Shown one piece after another: positions 1 through 5,414 of a DNA stretch of 5,414 bases. Position numbers and translations under genes: made by a program. Below the pieces are notes generated by a model, which saw nothing but the letters and a program-made list of their open reading frames with translations, searched no databases and was not told the DNA's origin. The first letter of the stretch is position 1. Each line of letters begins with the position of its first letter. The stretch is from Roseobacter sp. (lineage in GTDB: Bacteria > Pseudomonadota > Alphaproteobacteria > Rhodobacterales > Rhodobacteraceae): positions 1-5,414 of the forward strand of contig JAGXHB010000013.1 of the NCBI GenBank assembly GCA_024636425.1, in the 5' to 3' direction.

Positions 1-645
1 CCGCGACAGATCAAGACCATGATAGACCAGATCAATGCGGCCCGGATCGCCTGCAAGATCGCGCAGGTGCCGCGCGCCGAACGCGGTGCAGGTCGCCCCG
101 AACTGCGCACCATGGGCGGCAGGGTCCAGCTTCTCGCGCAGCTCCCACTCGGGCGAGGTCCAGATGTCCTTGGCGTGGGCGGAAAAGCTCCACGGCAGGC
201 CGCGCAGGATCGCGGCATAGCGTGCGACAGAGGACGGCGTGTGCAGGAAATGCGCGTAAATTCCCGCGACACTTTCCGGCAATTCATGCGCCATGACGCA
301 GGCCTGACCAAAGCGGCGGCGCCGGTTCGGTGTATCATCGCGCATCAGGTCACGCTCGAACGTGTCGAGGGCGGCAGCATAGCCGGGCATGCGCATCGCC
401 GCAGCACGACCGGCGGCCACACGATCGGGATCGTCGCGCAGGTATTCCGGCAGATAGCGCACCCGCGCTTTCAGCCTGTCGTGCAAAGGGTGCGTCTTGG
501 TGTCGGTGGGGTGGCGCAGCGACCAGATGTCAAAGCGCAACCCCGCCTCCTCCAGTGCGACAAGCTCTTGCGCGATGAAGGTTTCTGACAGGCGCGGCCA
601 GCCTTTGACGACCACGGCAAGCGGTGCATCGGATGTTGCGGTCAT
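1..645 (-). CDS. GT4-type glycosyltransferase, N-terminal part (3' end beyond the left edge)
   Basis: This leftward gene begins at the ATG at 645-643 and stays open to the window edge, giving 215 residues. The protein begins MTATSDAPLAVVVKGWPRLS. The motif VKGWPRLSETFIAQE at residues 13-27 is the usual N-terminal signature of GT4-type glycosyltransferases of exopolysaccharide clusters. FSAHAKDIW (154-162) and LVYHGLDL (206-213) are further family hallmarks; the second marks the passage from the N-terminal acceptor domain toward the C-terminal donor-binding domain, which lies outside the window. There is no signal peptide or membrane segment, so it should act in the cytoplasm, transferring a sugar from a nucleotide-sugar donor to a growing glycan. 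The start is fixed by the ATGA overlap with the stop of the preceding gene, and the Shine-Dalgarno is weak (GGACGGG), so translational coupling is likely. Family assignment is strong; substrate is unknown. Confidence 0.86.
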   Translation of the reverse strand, partial: MTATSDAPLAVVVKGWPRLSETFIAQELVALEEAGLRFDIWSLRHPTDTKTHPLHDRLKARVRYLPEYLRDDPDRVAAGRAAAMRMPGYAAALDTFERDLMRDDTPNRRRRFGQACVMAHELPESVAGIYAHFLHTPSSVARYAAILRGLPWSFSAHAKDIWTSPEWELREKLDPAAHGAQFGATCTAFGARHLRDLAGDPGRIDLVYHGLDLSR

Positions 646-1847
646 GCCGACCCGTCCATCAGGGCGCGTCCGCGTCTGATCACGACCTCAAGCCCGCCAA
701 GTAACCCTTCGGACCCGGCTGCGGATGGTTTGTTCTGCTGCGGCAGGTTGCGGATCGCGGCAATCATCGCATCGGCGGTCATGCCATCGCGGGTCTCGTC
801 CAGCATCCGGATAAGGCCCAGATCCTCGGCACGGCTGGCGCGGATCCATTGTTCCAGCCGGGGCACAGTGCGCGGTACGATCACGGCGCGCTTGTCAAAG
901 GACAGGATCTCGCAAAACGTGTTGTATCCGCCCATGCACACCACACCTTCGGCCCCCACGTAAAGCGCCTCGATCCGGCTGTCGAAGCCGAGGGCAGTCA
1001 CGCGCCCGTTCAGCTTTTCCACCCGTTCATCGAAGGCCTCCCGCACCTCTCCCGACAGGAAGGGGCCGTAGATCAGCGTGGCGTTGGGCGACAGATCCGG
1101 GTCTTTCTCATAGGCATCAAGCACCAGAGACACCATCGCGGCACCGTCGCCACCGCCGCCCGGCGTAATCAGCACGTAGGGTTCTTCCGGCGGGTCGACC
1201 ACGTCATCCGTGTCACGGCGCAGATACCCGGTCCAATGGATGCGCTCACGGGTAGCGTCGGACAGCGGCAGCCCCTGCGTCGGGTCATAGACAGCACGAT
1301 CGCCGTAAACCCAGATCTCGTCATAAAAGGCTTCCGTTGCCTCGATGGCACCTTTGCGGGCCCATTCAGCGGCCAGCACCTCGGGTTCGTCCAGCACGTC
1401 GCGCAGGCCAAGCACGGTTCTGGTGGAGCCGTGGTCGCGCAACCATTCAAGGCTGGGCAGCAATTCCCCTCTGAAGCCGGTGGGCTCCTTGTCGACGATC
1501 AGCAGATCGGGCTCGTATTTTTCGATTGCGGTCTTGATCAGTCCGGCGCGCAGGGCGGTGATCTCGTCGATATCCAGCCCGAGAGTCTGGGACACGTAAC
1601 TTCCATCGGCAAGCTTGGTTACGCCGGGCAGGCGGATGTGATCGACCCCCTTGGGAAAGGTAAACCGCCCCGCGACCGGCGACCCCGTCAGAATGATCGC
1701 AGAGGCGTTGTCATCGCCTTCGGTCAGGGCAGCGGCCAACGCGCGCGAGCGGCGCAAGTGCCCAAGCCCGAAGGTATCATGGCTATAAAAAATTACACGT
1801 CGCGTCGCCTGTCCGTCGCGCAGGTGTTTGTGAGGCGTCTGGCTCAT
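642..1847 (-). CDS. predicted glycosyltransferase, MurG-like GT-B fold (COG4671 type)
   Basis: A complete leftward gene of 401 residues. After a short polar N-terminus, strand VIFYSHDTFGLGHLRRS (18-34) matches the first Rossmann strand and G-H-L-R-R-S loop of MurG-like enzymes. The C-terminal half carries a glycine-rich loop TPGGGGDG (228-235) and GGYNTFCEIL (306-315), the GG-x-N-T-x-x-E signature of nucleotide-sugar binding in GT28-like C-terminal domains, followed by VPR (325-327) and EQ (332-333), which usually close the donor site. No signal peptide or membrane helix is visible, so it is cytoplasmic. The length fits a two-domain GT-B enzyme. The start is supported by AGGA seven bases upstream and by an in-frame TAG at plus-strand 1857-1859, which excludes a longer form. 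Its stop overlaps the start of the next glycosyltransferase gene. The COG4671 family is widespread but largely uncharacterised, so donor and acceptor cannot be named. Confidence 0.87.
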   Translation of the reverse strand: MSQTPHKHLRDGQATRRVIFYSHDTFGLGHLRRSRALAAALTEGDDNASAIILTGSPVAGRFTFPKGVDHIRLPGVTKLADGSYVSQTLGLDIDEITALRAGLIKTAIEKYEPDLLIVDKEPTGFRGELLPSLEWLRDHGSTRTVLGLRDVLDEPEVLAAEWARKGAIEATEAFYDEIWVYGDRAVYDPTQGLPLSDATRERIHWTGYLRRDTDDVVDPPEEPYVLITPGGGGDGAAMVSLVLDAYEKDPDLSPNATLIYGPFLSGEVREAFDERVEKLNGRVTALGFDSRIEALYVGAEGVVCMGGYNTFCEILSFDKRAVIVPRTVPRLEQWIRASRAEDLGLIRMLDETRDGMTADAMIAAIRNLPQQNKPSAAGSEGLLGGLEVVIRRGRALMDGSA

Positions 1848-1854
1848 CGGCCTG

Positions 1855-1858
1855 TCCT
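1855..1858 (-). promoter_or_regulatory. ribosome binding site of the 642-1847 glycosyltransferase gene
   Basis: The minus strand reads AGGA followed by seven bases and then the ATG at 1847-1845. This is a normal Shine-Dalgarno spacing and supports that start codon. Confidence 0.7.
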
Positions 1859-1877
1859 AACTTGGTCTTGAGCCCGA

Positions 1878-1906
1878 AAGCCGCAGGTCGCTTTCTGTTT
1901 TGTCAA
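1878..1906 (-). promoter_or_regulatory. candidate promoter for the glycosyltransferase operon
   Basis: The minus strand carries a perfect TTGACA at 1906-1901, 54 bases ahead of the start codon. With a 17-base spacer the -10 would be CGGCTT (1883-1878), which is poor. Strong -35 and weak -10 elements are common in alphaproteobacteria, and transcription starting near 1871 would leave a leader of about 23 bases containing the AGGA site. A second TTGACA lies 18 bases further upstream (1924-1919), with a similarly poor -10. Position and hexamer are seen; promoter function is inferred. Confidence 0.4.
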
Positions 1907-1925
1907 AAAGGCGCTTCTTGTCAAA
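1900..1925. repeat. direct repeat TTGTCAAA x2, 18 bases apart
   Basis: TTGTCAAA occurs at 1900-1907 and again at 1918-1925 in the AT-rich core of the divergent intergenic region. Read on the minus strand each copy is TTTGACAA and contains a consensus TTGACA hexamer. The spacing is close to two helical turns, so the copies could be tandem -35 elements or a paired site for a regulator. Confidence 0.6.
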
Positions 1926-2115
1926 GAGAACTGCACATCATCGGCGTTAAATATGCGATTTATACTGAAGACCCCTAAAAAAATGGTGCTTTCATGTCGC
2001 TGGAGGGGGGCTTCCAAACGCGGCGGTTGGTGGTCTTTTGCTGCTTTCGATCTGCTATGAACCAGGGTGTTGGAAGGCATCAGCGTTTCTTTCGCGGGTC
2101 CGGGCCTTGCGCCAC

Positions 2116-2145
2116 TTGAAGAACAGAGCGGCTGAGAACGATTAA
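2116..2145 (+). promoter_or_regulatory. weak candidate promoter for the mechanosensitive channel gene
   Basis: TTGAAG (2116-2121) is followed after 18 bases by GATTAA (2140-2145). This is the best -35/-10 pair I can find ahead of the channel gene, but the -10 is poor. If used, it would give a leader of about 125 bases containing the G-run cluster. Other starts are equally possible. Confidence 0.2.
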
Positions 2146-2162
2146 CTATGACATACCAAAAC

Positions 2163-2198
2163 GGGGGACTTTTTGGGGGGTGGATGCTCTAGGTGGGG
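2163..2198 (+). other. G-run cluster in the upstream region of the channel gene
   Basis: The plus strand has GGGGG (2163-2167), GGGGGG (2175-2180) and GGGG (2195-2198), with short GG pairs between. CCAAAA (2156-2161) and TTTTGG (2171-2176) could pair across the first G-run as a six-base stem. The cluster lies 80-115 bases before the channel start, probably in its untranslated leader. A quadruplex is conceivable if the six-G run is split, but this is inference. Confidence 0.35.
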
Positions 2199-2264
2199 CT
2201 GGCTGCGCACGATTGCAATGGCAGCAGGCTCGGCTTAGCGTTTCGGAAGGCAGTTCACATCCTC

Positions 2265-2272
2265 GGGGAAAG
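2265..2272 (+). promoter_or_regulatory. probable ribosome binding site of the channel gene
   Basis: GGGGAAAG ends five bases before the ATG at 2278. It is only a partial Shine-Dalgarno match, but position and purine content fit. An in-frame TAG at 2236-2238 excludes a much longer protein, and the signal peptide starts cleanly at this ATG. Confidence 0.5.
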
Positions 2273-2277
2273 ACATC

Positions 2278-4713
2278 ATGCGGCACATCCTTTTCGCGAT
2301 GATCCTGACGCTGCCGATGCTGTGTCTTGCGACGGTTGGGCACGCGCAGGGGCTGCCCTCTCTCTTTGCGCCCGCGCAATCGGCCGAGGATGCAGACGCA
2401 GCCCGCATCAGCGAGGTCATCCGGCAGGCCGCCGAGAGCGGCGTGGGCGTCGTGGTGATTGACAGCAACGGCCAGTTGCTGAACCGGCCGGCAACGGGGA
2501 CCAGCGACGTATCGCCCGACGCAAGTGAAGAGGACGCGGTACGACAGGAACATTCCGCGCTGATGCAGTTTCAGGAACAGACAAACCGCTTTCGCCAAGC
2601 TTTGAGCGAACGCATTGCGCAGTTGCCTGACGCCATCAATGAAGTGCTTTATATCCTGCGCGCGGCATCGCCCGACGGCACGATCTGGGCTTTCGCAAAG
2701 CTGTTGCTGATCTCGCTCGCGCTCTTCGCCGTTGGTGCCCTGGTCGAGGTCGAGATTTTCGGTAAACGCTTGGCCAAGGGCTATGTGACGGCAAGGGTGC
2801 AGGAAAACCCCGTTGGATACGCCGGAAAGATGCCGTTTCTTGTCTTCCGCTTTTTCATGGGCGTGGTCGGCATACTGGTGTCGATGACTGTGGCCTATGC
2901 ACTTGGCGCGGTGATCTTTGGCCCGCTTGAAGACACGGCGATGCAGTTCACCGCAACTTTGATCAACGTGGGCTATTTCGTGTGCCGGCTTGCTGCCGGG
3001 CTCTGGCGCATGATCCTGTCGCCGTTTCTGTCGCAGTACCGCATCCCGGTTTTCAGCGACCGTGACGCCAAAAGCCTTCACCGCTGGCTTTGGATGCTGG
3101 CCGGCATCGAAACCTGCGCGATCCTGTTCGGGATCTGGATCGCAGAGCTGGGGCTGAACTACGACGTCTATGCCTTTATCGCCGCCTTGCTGTCGGGCGT
3201 GATTGTGCTGTTCAACATCACGATGGTCTTTGCCAACCGCCGGGCGATTTCCAATGCGCTGCGCGGGGGTAAGCCGGTCGAAGACTGCAGCATGGTGACA
3301 CGTGTGCTGTCGCGGATCTGGCCAACTTTGGTGGTGGCCTACGTGCTGTTTGCCTGGTTCGAGCTGACCTATGACCTGGTTCTGGCAAATCCGGGCAGCA
3401 TCCCGTTGATCGCGGGCGCCTACGGTATCCTTGTGTCGATCATCGTTGTTTACGGTGTGATCAACTATGGCATCGAAAGCTTTTTCGCGCGGGCGCGCAC
3501 GATCCGCCACCTCAATGAAATGCGCGACGCGCAGGCCGCCGGAGAATCTCGCGACCACGAAATAGGAAGTGCCGGATCCACTGACACGGATGTCGCCGAG
3601 GAAGAGCACCTGGCCGGTGCCGAGGATCACCCGCACGCGATGATGATGCCGCGCCGGTCGCTGAACACCTTCGAAGGGCTGGCGCGCCGTGTCGCAGGTA
3701 TTCTGGCCTTTGTGGCAGGGGTCTATGCGTTCTTCTTCATCTGGGACAACGAAGGCGCGCGCATGGCCGAAAACTATGCTGACCGGCTGCTGGATGTCAT
3801 GGTCATCATCTTTATCGGCTACATCATCTATCACGCCTTCCGCATCTGGATCGACAGCAAGATAGAGGCCGAGCTGGGCGATCAGCCGGAGGCTGAGCTG
3901 GGCGACGAGGGCAGCGGCGCATCGTCTGCCAGCCGTCTGGCTACCTTGCTGCCGCTGTTTCGCAACTTTGTGCTGATCATCGTGGTGGTCACGATCACGC
4001 TGATCGTGCTGATGGAATTCGGGATCAACGTCGGCCCGCTGTTCGCCGGGGCAGGGATCGTCGGTGTCGCGGTCGGTTTCGGGTCGCAGGCGCTGGTCCG
4101 TGATATCTTTGCTGGCGCATTTTTCCTGTTCGACGATGCGTTTCGCAAAGGCGAATATCTGGATGTCGGCGGTGTCAAAGGCACGGTCGAGAAGATCTCG
4201 GTCCGGTCGTTCCAGTTGCGGCATCATCTGGGCGCGCTGCACACCATCCCCTTTGGCGAATTGCAGGTGATGACGAATTACAGCCGCGACTGGGTGATCA
4301 TGAAGCTGCCGTTGCGGGTGACGTATGACACCGACGTCGAAAAGGTGCGCAAGCTGATCAAGAAACTGGGTGTGGAGCTACTGGAGGATCCGGTGATCGG
4401 AGAGAACTTCATCCAGCCGTTGAAATCGCAGGGTGTGATCGAAATGCAGGATTCAGCGATGATCATCCGGGTCAAGTTCATGACCAAGCCGGGCGATCAG
4501 TGGCTGGTGCGCAAGAAGGTCTACGAGGAAATCCGCGCCTTGTTCGAGCGCGAAGGCATACGGTTTGCGCACCGCGAGGTGACGGTGCGGCTGGCCGATG
4601 GCAAGGTCGGGGATCTGACCGATGAGGAACGCAAGGCGGTCAGCGCTGCGGCGCAGGCGGCGATTGATGATGACATGCAAGGTGCTCCGGCAGCGGGCGG
4701 CGATGATCGTTGA
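2278..4713 (+). CDS. large MscS-family mechanosensitive ion channel (YbiO-like)
   Basis: This complete 811-residue inner-membrane protein should open under membrane tension and release solutes during hypoosmotic shock. A cleavable signal peptide (1-24, ending GHAQ) is followed by a polar, partly helical periplasmic region (about 25-135). I count about 11 membrane segments: 137-156, 185-211, 224-246, 271-292, 297-318, 346-366, 374-398, 468-488, 503-524, 558-580, and the pore helix from 586. The pore helix has the Gly/Ala-rich MscS pattern (GAGIVGVAVGFGSQ, 591-604). The MscS beta domain follows (FRKGEYLDVGGVKGTVEK, 622-639; HTIPFGELQVMTNYSR, 655-670), then the alpha/beta C-terminal domain to about 770 and a charged tail. 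An odd helix count after a periplasmic N-terminus puts the C-terminus correctly in the cytoplasm. Two acidic cytoplasmic loops (about 410-460 and 525-557) stand out. Length and layout are closest to E. coli YbiO (about 740 residues), well above MscS (286) and below MscK. The exact subfamily is uncertain. Confidence 0.95.
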   Translation: MRHILFAMILTLPMLCLATVGHAQGLPSLFAPAQSAEDADAARISEVIRQAAESGVGVVVIDSNGQLLNRPATGTSDVSPDASEEDAVRQEHSALMQFQEQTNRFRQALSERIAQLPDAINEVLYILRAASPDGTIWAFAKLLLISLALFAVGALVEVEIFGKRLAKGYVTARVQENPVGYAGKMPFLVFRFFMGVVGILVSMTVAYALGAVIFGPLEDTAMQFTATLINVGYFVCRLAAGLWRMILSPFLSQYRIPVFSDRDAKSLHRWLWMLAGIETCAILFGIWIAELGLNYDVYAFIAALLSGVIVLFNITMVFANRRAISNALRGGKPVEDCSMVTRVLSRIWPTLVVAYVLFAWFELTYDLVLANPGSIPLIAGAYGILVSIIVVYGVINYGIESFFARARTIRHLNEMRDAQAAGESRDHEIGSAGSTDTDVAEEEHLAGAEDHPHAMMMPRRSLNTFEGLARRVAGILAFVAGVYAFFFIWDNEGARMAENYADRLLDVMVIIFIGYIIYHAFRIWIDSKIEAELGDQPEAELGDEGSGASSASRLATLLPLFRNFVLIIVVVTITLIVLMEFGINVGPLFAGAGIVGVAVGFGSQALVRDIFAGAFFLFDDAFRKGEYLDVGGVKGTVEKISVRSFQLRHHLGALHTIPFGELQVMTNYSRDWVIMKLPLRVTYDTDVEKVRKLIKKLGVELLEDPVIGENFIQPLKSQGVIEMQDSAMIIRVKFMTKPGDQWLVRKKVYEEIRALFEREGIRFAHREVTVRLADGKVGDLTDEERKAVSAAAQAAIDDDMQGAPAAGGDDR
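3865..3912 (+). repeat. 24-base in-frame tandem duplication inside the channel gene
   Basis: Two adjacent 24-base units (3865-3888 and 3889-3912) encode EAELGDQP and EAELGDEG (residues 530-545). They differ at a few bases: GCC/GCT and GAT/GAC are silent, and the last two codons of each unit differ. The segment sits in the acidic cytoplasmic loop just before the membrane helix that leads into the MscS core. Confidence 0.8.
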
Positions 4714-4714
4714 G

Positions 4715-4726
4715 TGTCATATGACA
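4715..4726. promoter_or_regulatory. perfect 12-base palindrome TGTCATATGACA, possible operator
   Basis: TGTCATATGACA reads the same on both strands. It begins two bases after the channel stop codon and lies about 10 bases ahead of the candidate -35 of the downstream hydrolase gene. There is no loop and no following T-run, so it is not an intrinsic terminator; a dimeric regulator site is the likelier reading. The half TATGACAT also occurs at 2147-2154, ahead of the channel gene. Confidence 0.4.
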
Positions 4727-4737
4727 TGGACGTGAAA

Positions 4738-4765
4738 TTGAAATCTGTCCTGCGCGGGCTATCTC
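4738..4765 (+). promoter_or_regulatory. candidate promoter for the exported metallo-hydrolase gene
   Basis: TTGAAA (4738-4743) is followed after 16 bases by TATCTC (4760-4765), 28 bases before the start codon. The -35 is good and the -10 partial. The hydrolase gene could equally be read through from the channel gene, since no terminator is visible between them. Confidence 0.35.
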
Positions 4766-4781
4766 AGCATCCATGTTCAAC

Positions 4782-4786
4782 AGGAG
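4782..4786 (+). promoter_or_regulatory. ribosome binding site of the metallo-hydrolase gene
   Basis: AGGAG lies seven bases before the ATG at 4794, a strong Shine-Dalgarno at ideal spacing. It fixes the start that gives an intact Tat signal peptide. Confidence 0.8.
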
Positions 4787-4793
4787 ATACCAG

Positions 4794-5414
4794 ATGACAC
4801 ATTCCAGACGTCAGTTTCTTGCCACCTCTGCCGCCGCTGCCGGGGTTATTACCCTGCTGCCATTCGCCGCCCGCGCGGCTGCTCATGGTTCCGACATGTT
4901 CCCCACACCCGCTGGCGACGTCTCGGTACATCCCGTCGACCACGCATCCTTCGTGATGGAAACGCCGATGGGTGTGATCTATGTCGATCCGGTGGGCGAT
5001 GCTTCGAACTATTCAGATTTTCCGGCCCCGGATCTTATCCTGATCACGCATGAACACGGCGATCATTACAACGTCGACACGCTGACCGCGCTTGCCGGCG
5101 ATGAGTCCACGATGATCACCAATCCTGCCGTTTACGACATGCTGCCGGAGGCGCTGAAGTCCAAGGCGACGATGATTGCCAATGGTGAGGACACCATGTT
5201 CGGCGACCTCAAGATCGAGGCGATCCCCGCCTATAACACGACAGAAGAGCGCAAGGAATTTCACCCAGAAGGCCGTGACAACGGCTATGTGCTGAACATC
5301 CCCGACTTCCGCGTTTACATCTCGGGCGACACCGAAGGCACGCCGGAAATGCGCAACCTCGAGAACATCGAGCTTGCCTTTGTCTGCATGAACCTGCCGT
5401 TCACCATGGATGCA
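4794..5414 (+). CDS. Tat-exported MBL-fold metallo-hydrolase, UlaG-like (3' end beyond the right edge)
   Basis: 207 residues are visible before the window ends. The N-terminus (MTHSRRQFLA...) is a twin-arginine signal: RR at 5-6 in SRRQFLAT, a hydrophobic stretch to about 25, then an ARAAA cleavage region near 26-30, so the protein should be exported folded, with its metals, to the periplasm. The metal motif THEHGDH (85-91) supplies H86, H88, D90 and H91, and SGDTEGTPE (177-185) supplies the usual bridging aspartate, D179. PAYNTTEERKEFHPEG (145-160), GYVLNIPDFRVYISGDT (164-180) and MNLPFTMDA (199-207) are typical of UlaG-like, Lactamase_B_3-type hydrolases. The remaining ligand is not certain: H157 is a candidate, or it lies past the edge. 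The substrate is unknown; cytoplasmic UlaG is an L-ascorbate-6-phosphate lactonase, but an exported protein need not share that activity. It follows the channel gene by 80 bases on the same strand. Confidence 0.92.
   Translation, partial: MTHSRRQFLATSAAAAGVITLLPFAARAAAHGSDMFPTPAGDVSVHPVDHASFVMETPMGVIYVDPVGDASNYSDFPAPDLILITHEHGDHYNVDTLTALAGDESTMITNPAVYDMLPEALKSKATMIANGEDTMFGDLKIEAIPAYNTTEERKEFHPEGRDNGYVLNIPDFRVYISGDTEGTPEMRNLENIELAFVCMNLPFTMDA

Larger units (their letters stand above)
1848..2277. other. divergent intergenic region without a supported gene
   Basis: These 430 bases separate the leftward glycosyltransferase operon from the rightward channel gene and must hold both promoters. Bases 1891-1990 are 39% GC by count, against roughly 60% in the flanking genes. 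The region contains the TTGTCAAA direct repeat, a run of seven A (1977-1983), a TATACT hexamer (1961-1966, plus strand) with no matching -35, an imperfect hairpin (2014-2030), and G-runs at 2005-2010, 2163-2167 and 2175-2180. A 78-codon minus-strand frame (2080-1844) crosses it but uses AGA, AGG, ATA and TTA codons that look foreign to the neighbours, so I do not call it a gene. I see no tRNA, no riboswitch fold and no convincing terminator. Confidence 0.75.

Noticed and set aside
19..588. A 189-codon plus-strand open frame near the left edge.
   Set aside because: The opposite strand encodes a continuous GT4-type N-terminal domain with several family motifs; the plus frame is its shadow.
849..1871. 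A 340-codon plus-strand open frame opposite the COG4671-type gene.
   Set aside because: It is antisense to a gene with clear GT-B motifs, has no recognisable domain and no ribosome binding site that I can see.
1961..1966. TATACT as a -10 element for the rightward channel gene.
   Set aside because: No acceptable -35 lies 16-18 bases upstream (TCATCG at 17), and it would give a leader of more than 300 bases.
2011..2076. Inverted repeat CTTCCAA (2011-2017) / TTGGAAG (2070-2076) and a small imperfect hairpin at 2014-2030.
   Set aside because: The arms are short, the loop is 52 bases, the hairpin has a mismatch, and no T-run follows at terminator spacing. This is within chance for this length.
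1844..2080. A 78-codon minus-strand frame whose TGA overlaps the ATG of the COG4671-type gene, looking like a coupled small gene.
   Set aside because: It uses AGA, AGG, ATA and TTA codons that look foreign to the neighbouring genes, crosses the AT-rich promoter region, has no good Shine-Dalgarno and no recognisable sequence. The overlap is probably chance.
2146..4242. A 698-codon minus-strand open frame antisense to almost the whole channel gene.
   Set aside because: Its translation is loaded with D, H, Q and R and lacks any recognisable fold, as expected for the antisense of a GC-rich gene with strong third-position bias. The plus-strand frame has a signal peptide, membrane helices and MscS motifs.
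5013..5264. An 83-codon minus-strand frame inside the hydrolase gene.
   Set aside because: The plus strand encodes the metal-binding THEHGDH motif across this stretch, so the minus frame is a shadow.

Overview
The window looks like chromosomal DNA of a GC-rich alphaproteobacterium. The Rhodobacterales (Roseobacter group) is my best guess. This rests on codon choice, on the character of the proteins, and on good -35 hexamers paired with poor -10s. It is an inference: there is no rRNA or other marker gene to test it.

Left part (1-1847, minus strand): two glycosyltransferase-type genes read leftward and share an ATGA stop/start overlap. The upstream gene (642-1847, complete) is a GT-B, MurG-like protein of the 'predicted glycosyltransferase' (COG4671) type. 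The downstream gene (645 to the left edge, 215 residues visible) is the N-terminal half of a GT4-type glycosyltransferase. They probably belong to a longer operon for a cell-surface or exported glycan that continues past the left edge. Neither donor nor acceptor can be read from the sequence.

Middle (1848-2277): a 430-base divergent intergenic region with no convincing gene. It has an AT-rich core (1891-1990, 39% GC by count), two copies of TTGTCAAA 18 bases apart that give two consensus TTGACA hexamers facing the glycosyltransferase operon, and a G-run cluster just ahead of the rightward gene.

Right part (2278-5414, plus strand): a complete 811-residue MscS-superfamily mechanosensitive channel of the large, YbiO-like type. 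It has a cleavable signal peptide, about 11 membrane segments and a C-terminal MscS core. After 80 bases, carrying a perfect 12-base palindrome and a possible promoter, comes the first 207 residues of a Tat-exported metallo-beta-lactamase-fold hydrolase of the UlaG-like type, cut by the right edge.

All four genes plausibly act at the cell envelope (glycan assembly, osmotic pressure release, a periplasmic metal hydrolase), but nothing in the sequence ties them into one pathway. I see no mobile element, CRISPR array, tRNA, rRNA or clear intrinsic terminator. I do not see a convincing new biological system. The items most worth a second look are the uncharacterised glycosyltransferase pair, the acidic tandem duplication in the channel and the regulatory elements in the two intergenic regions.
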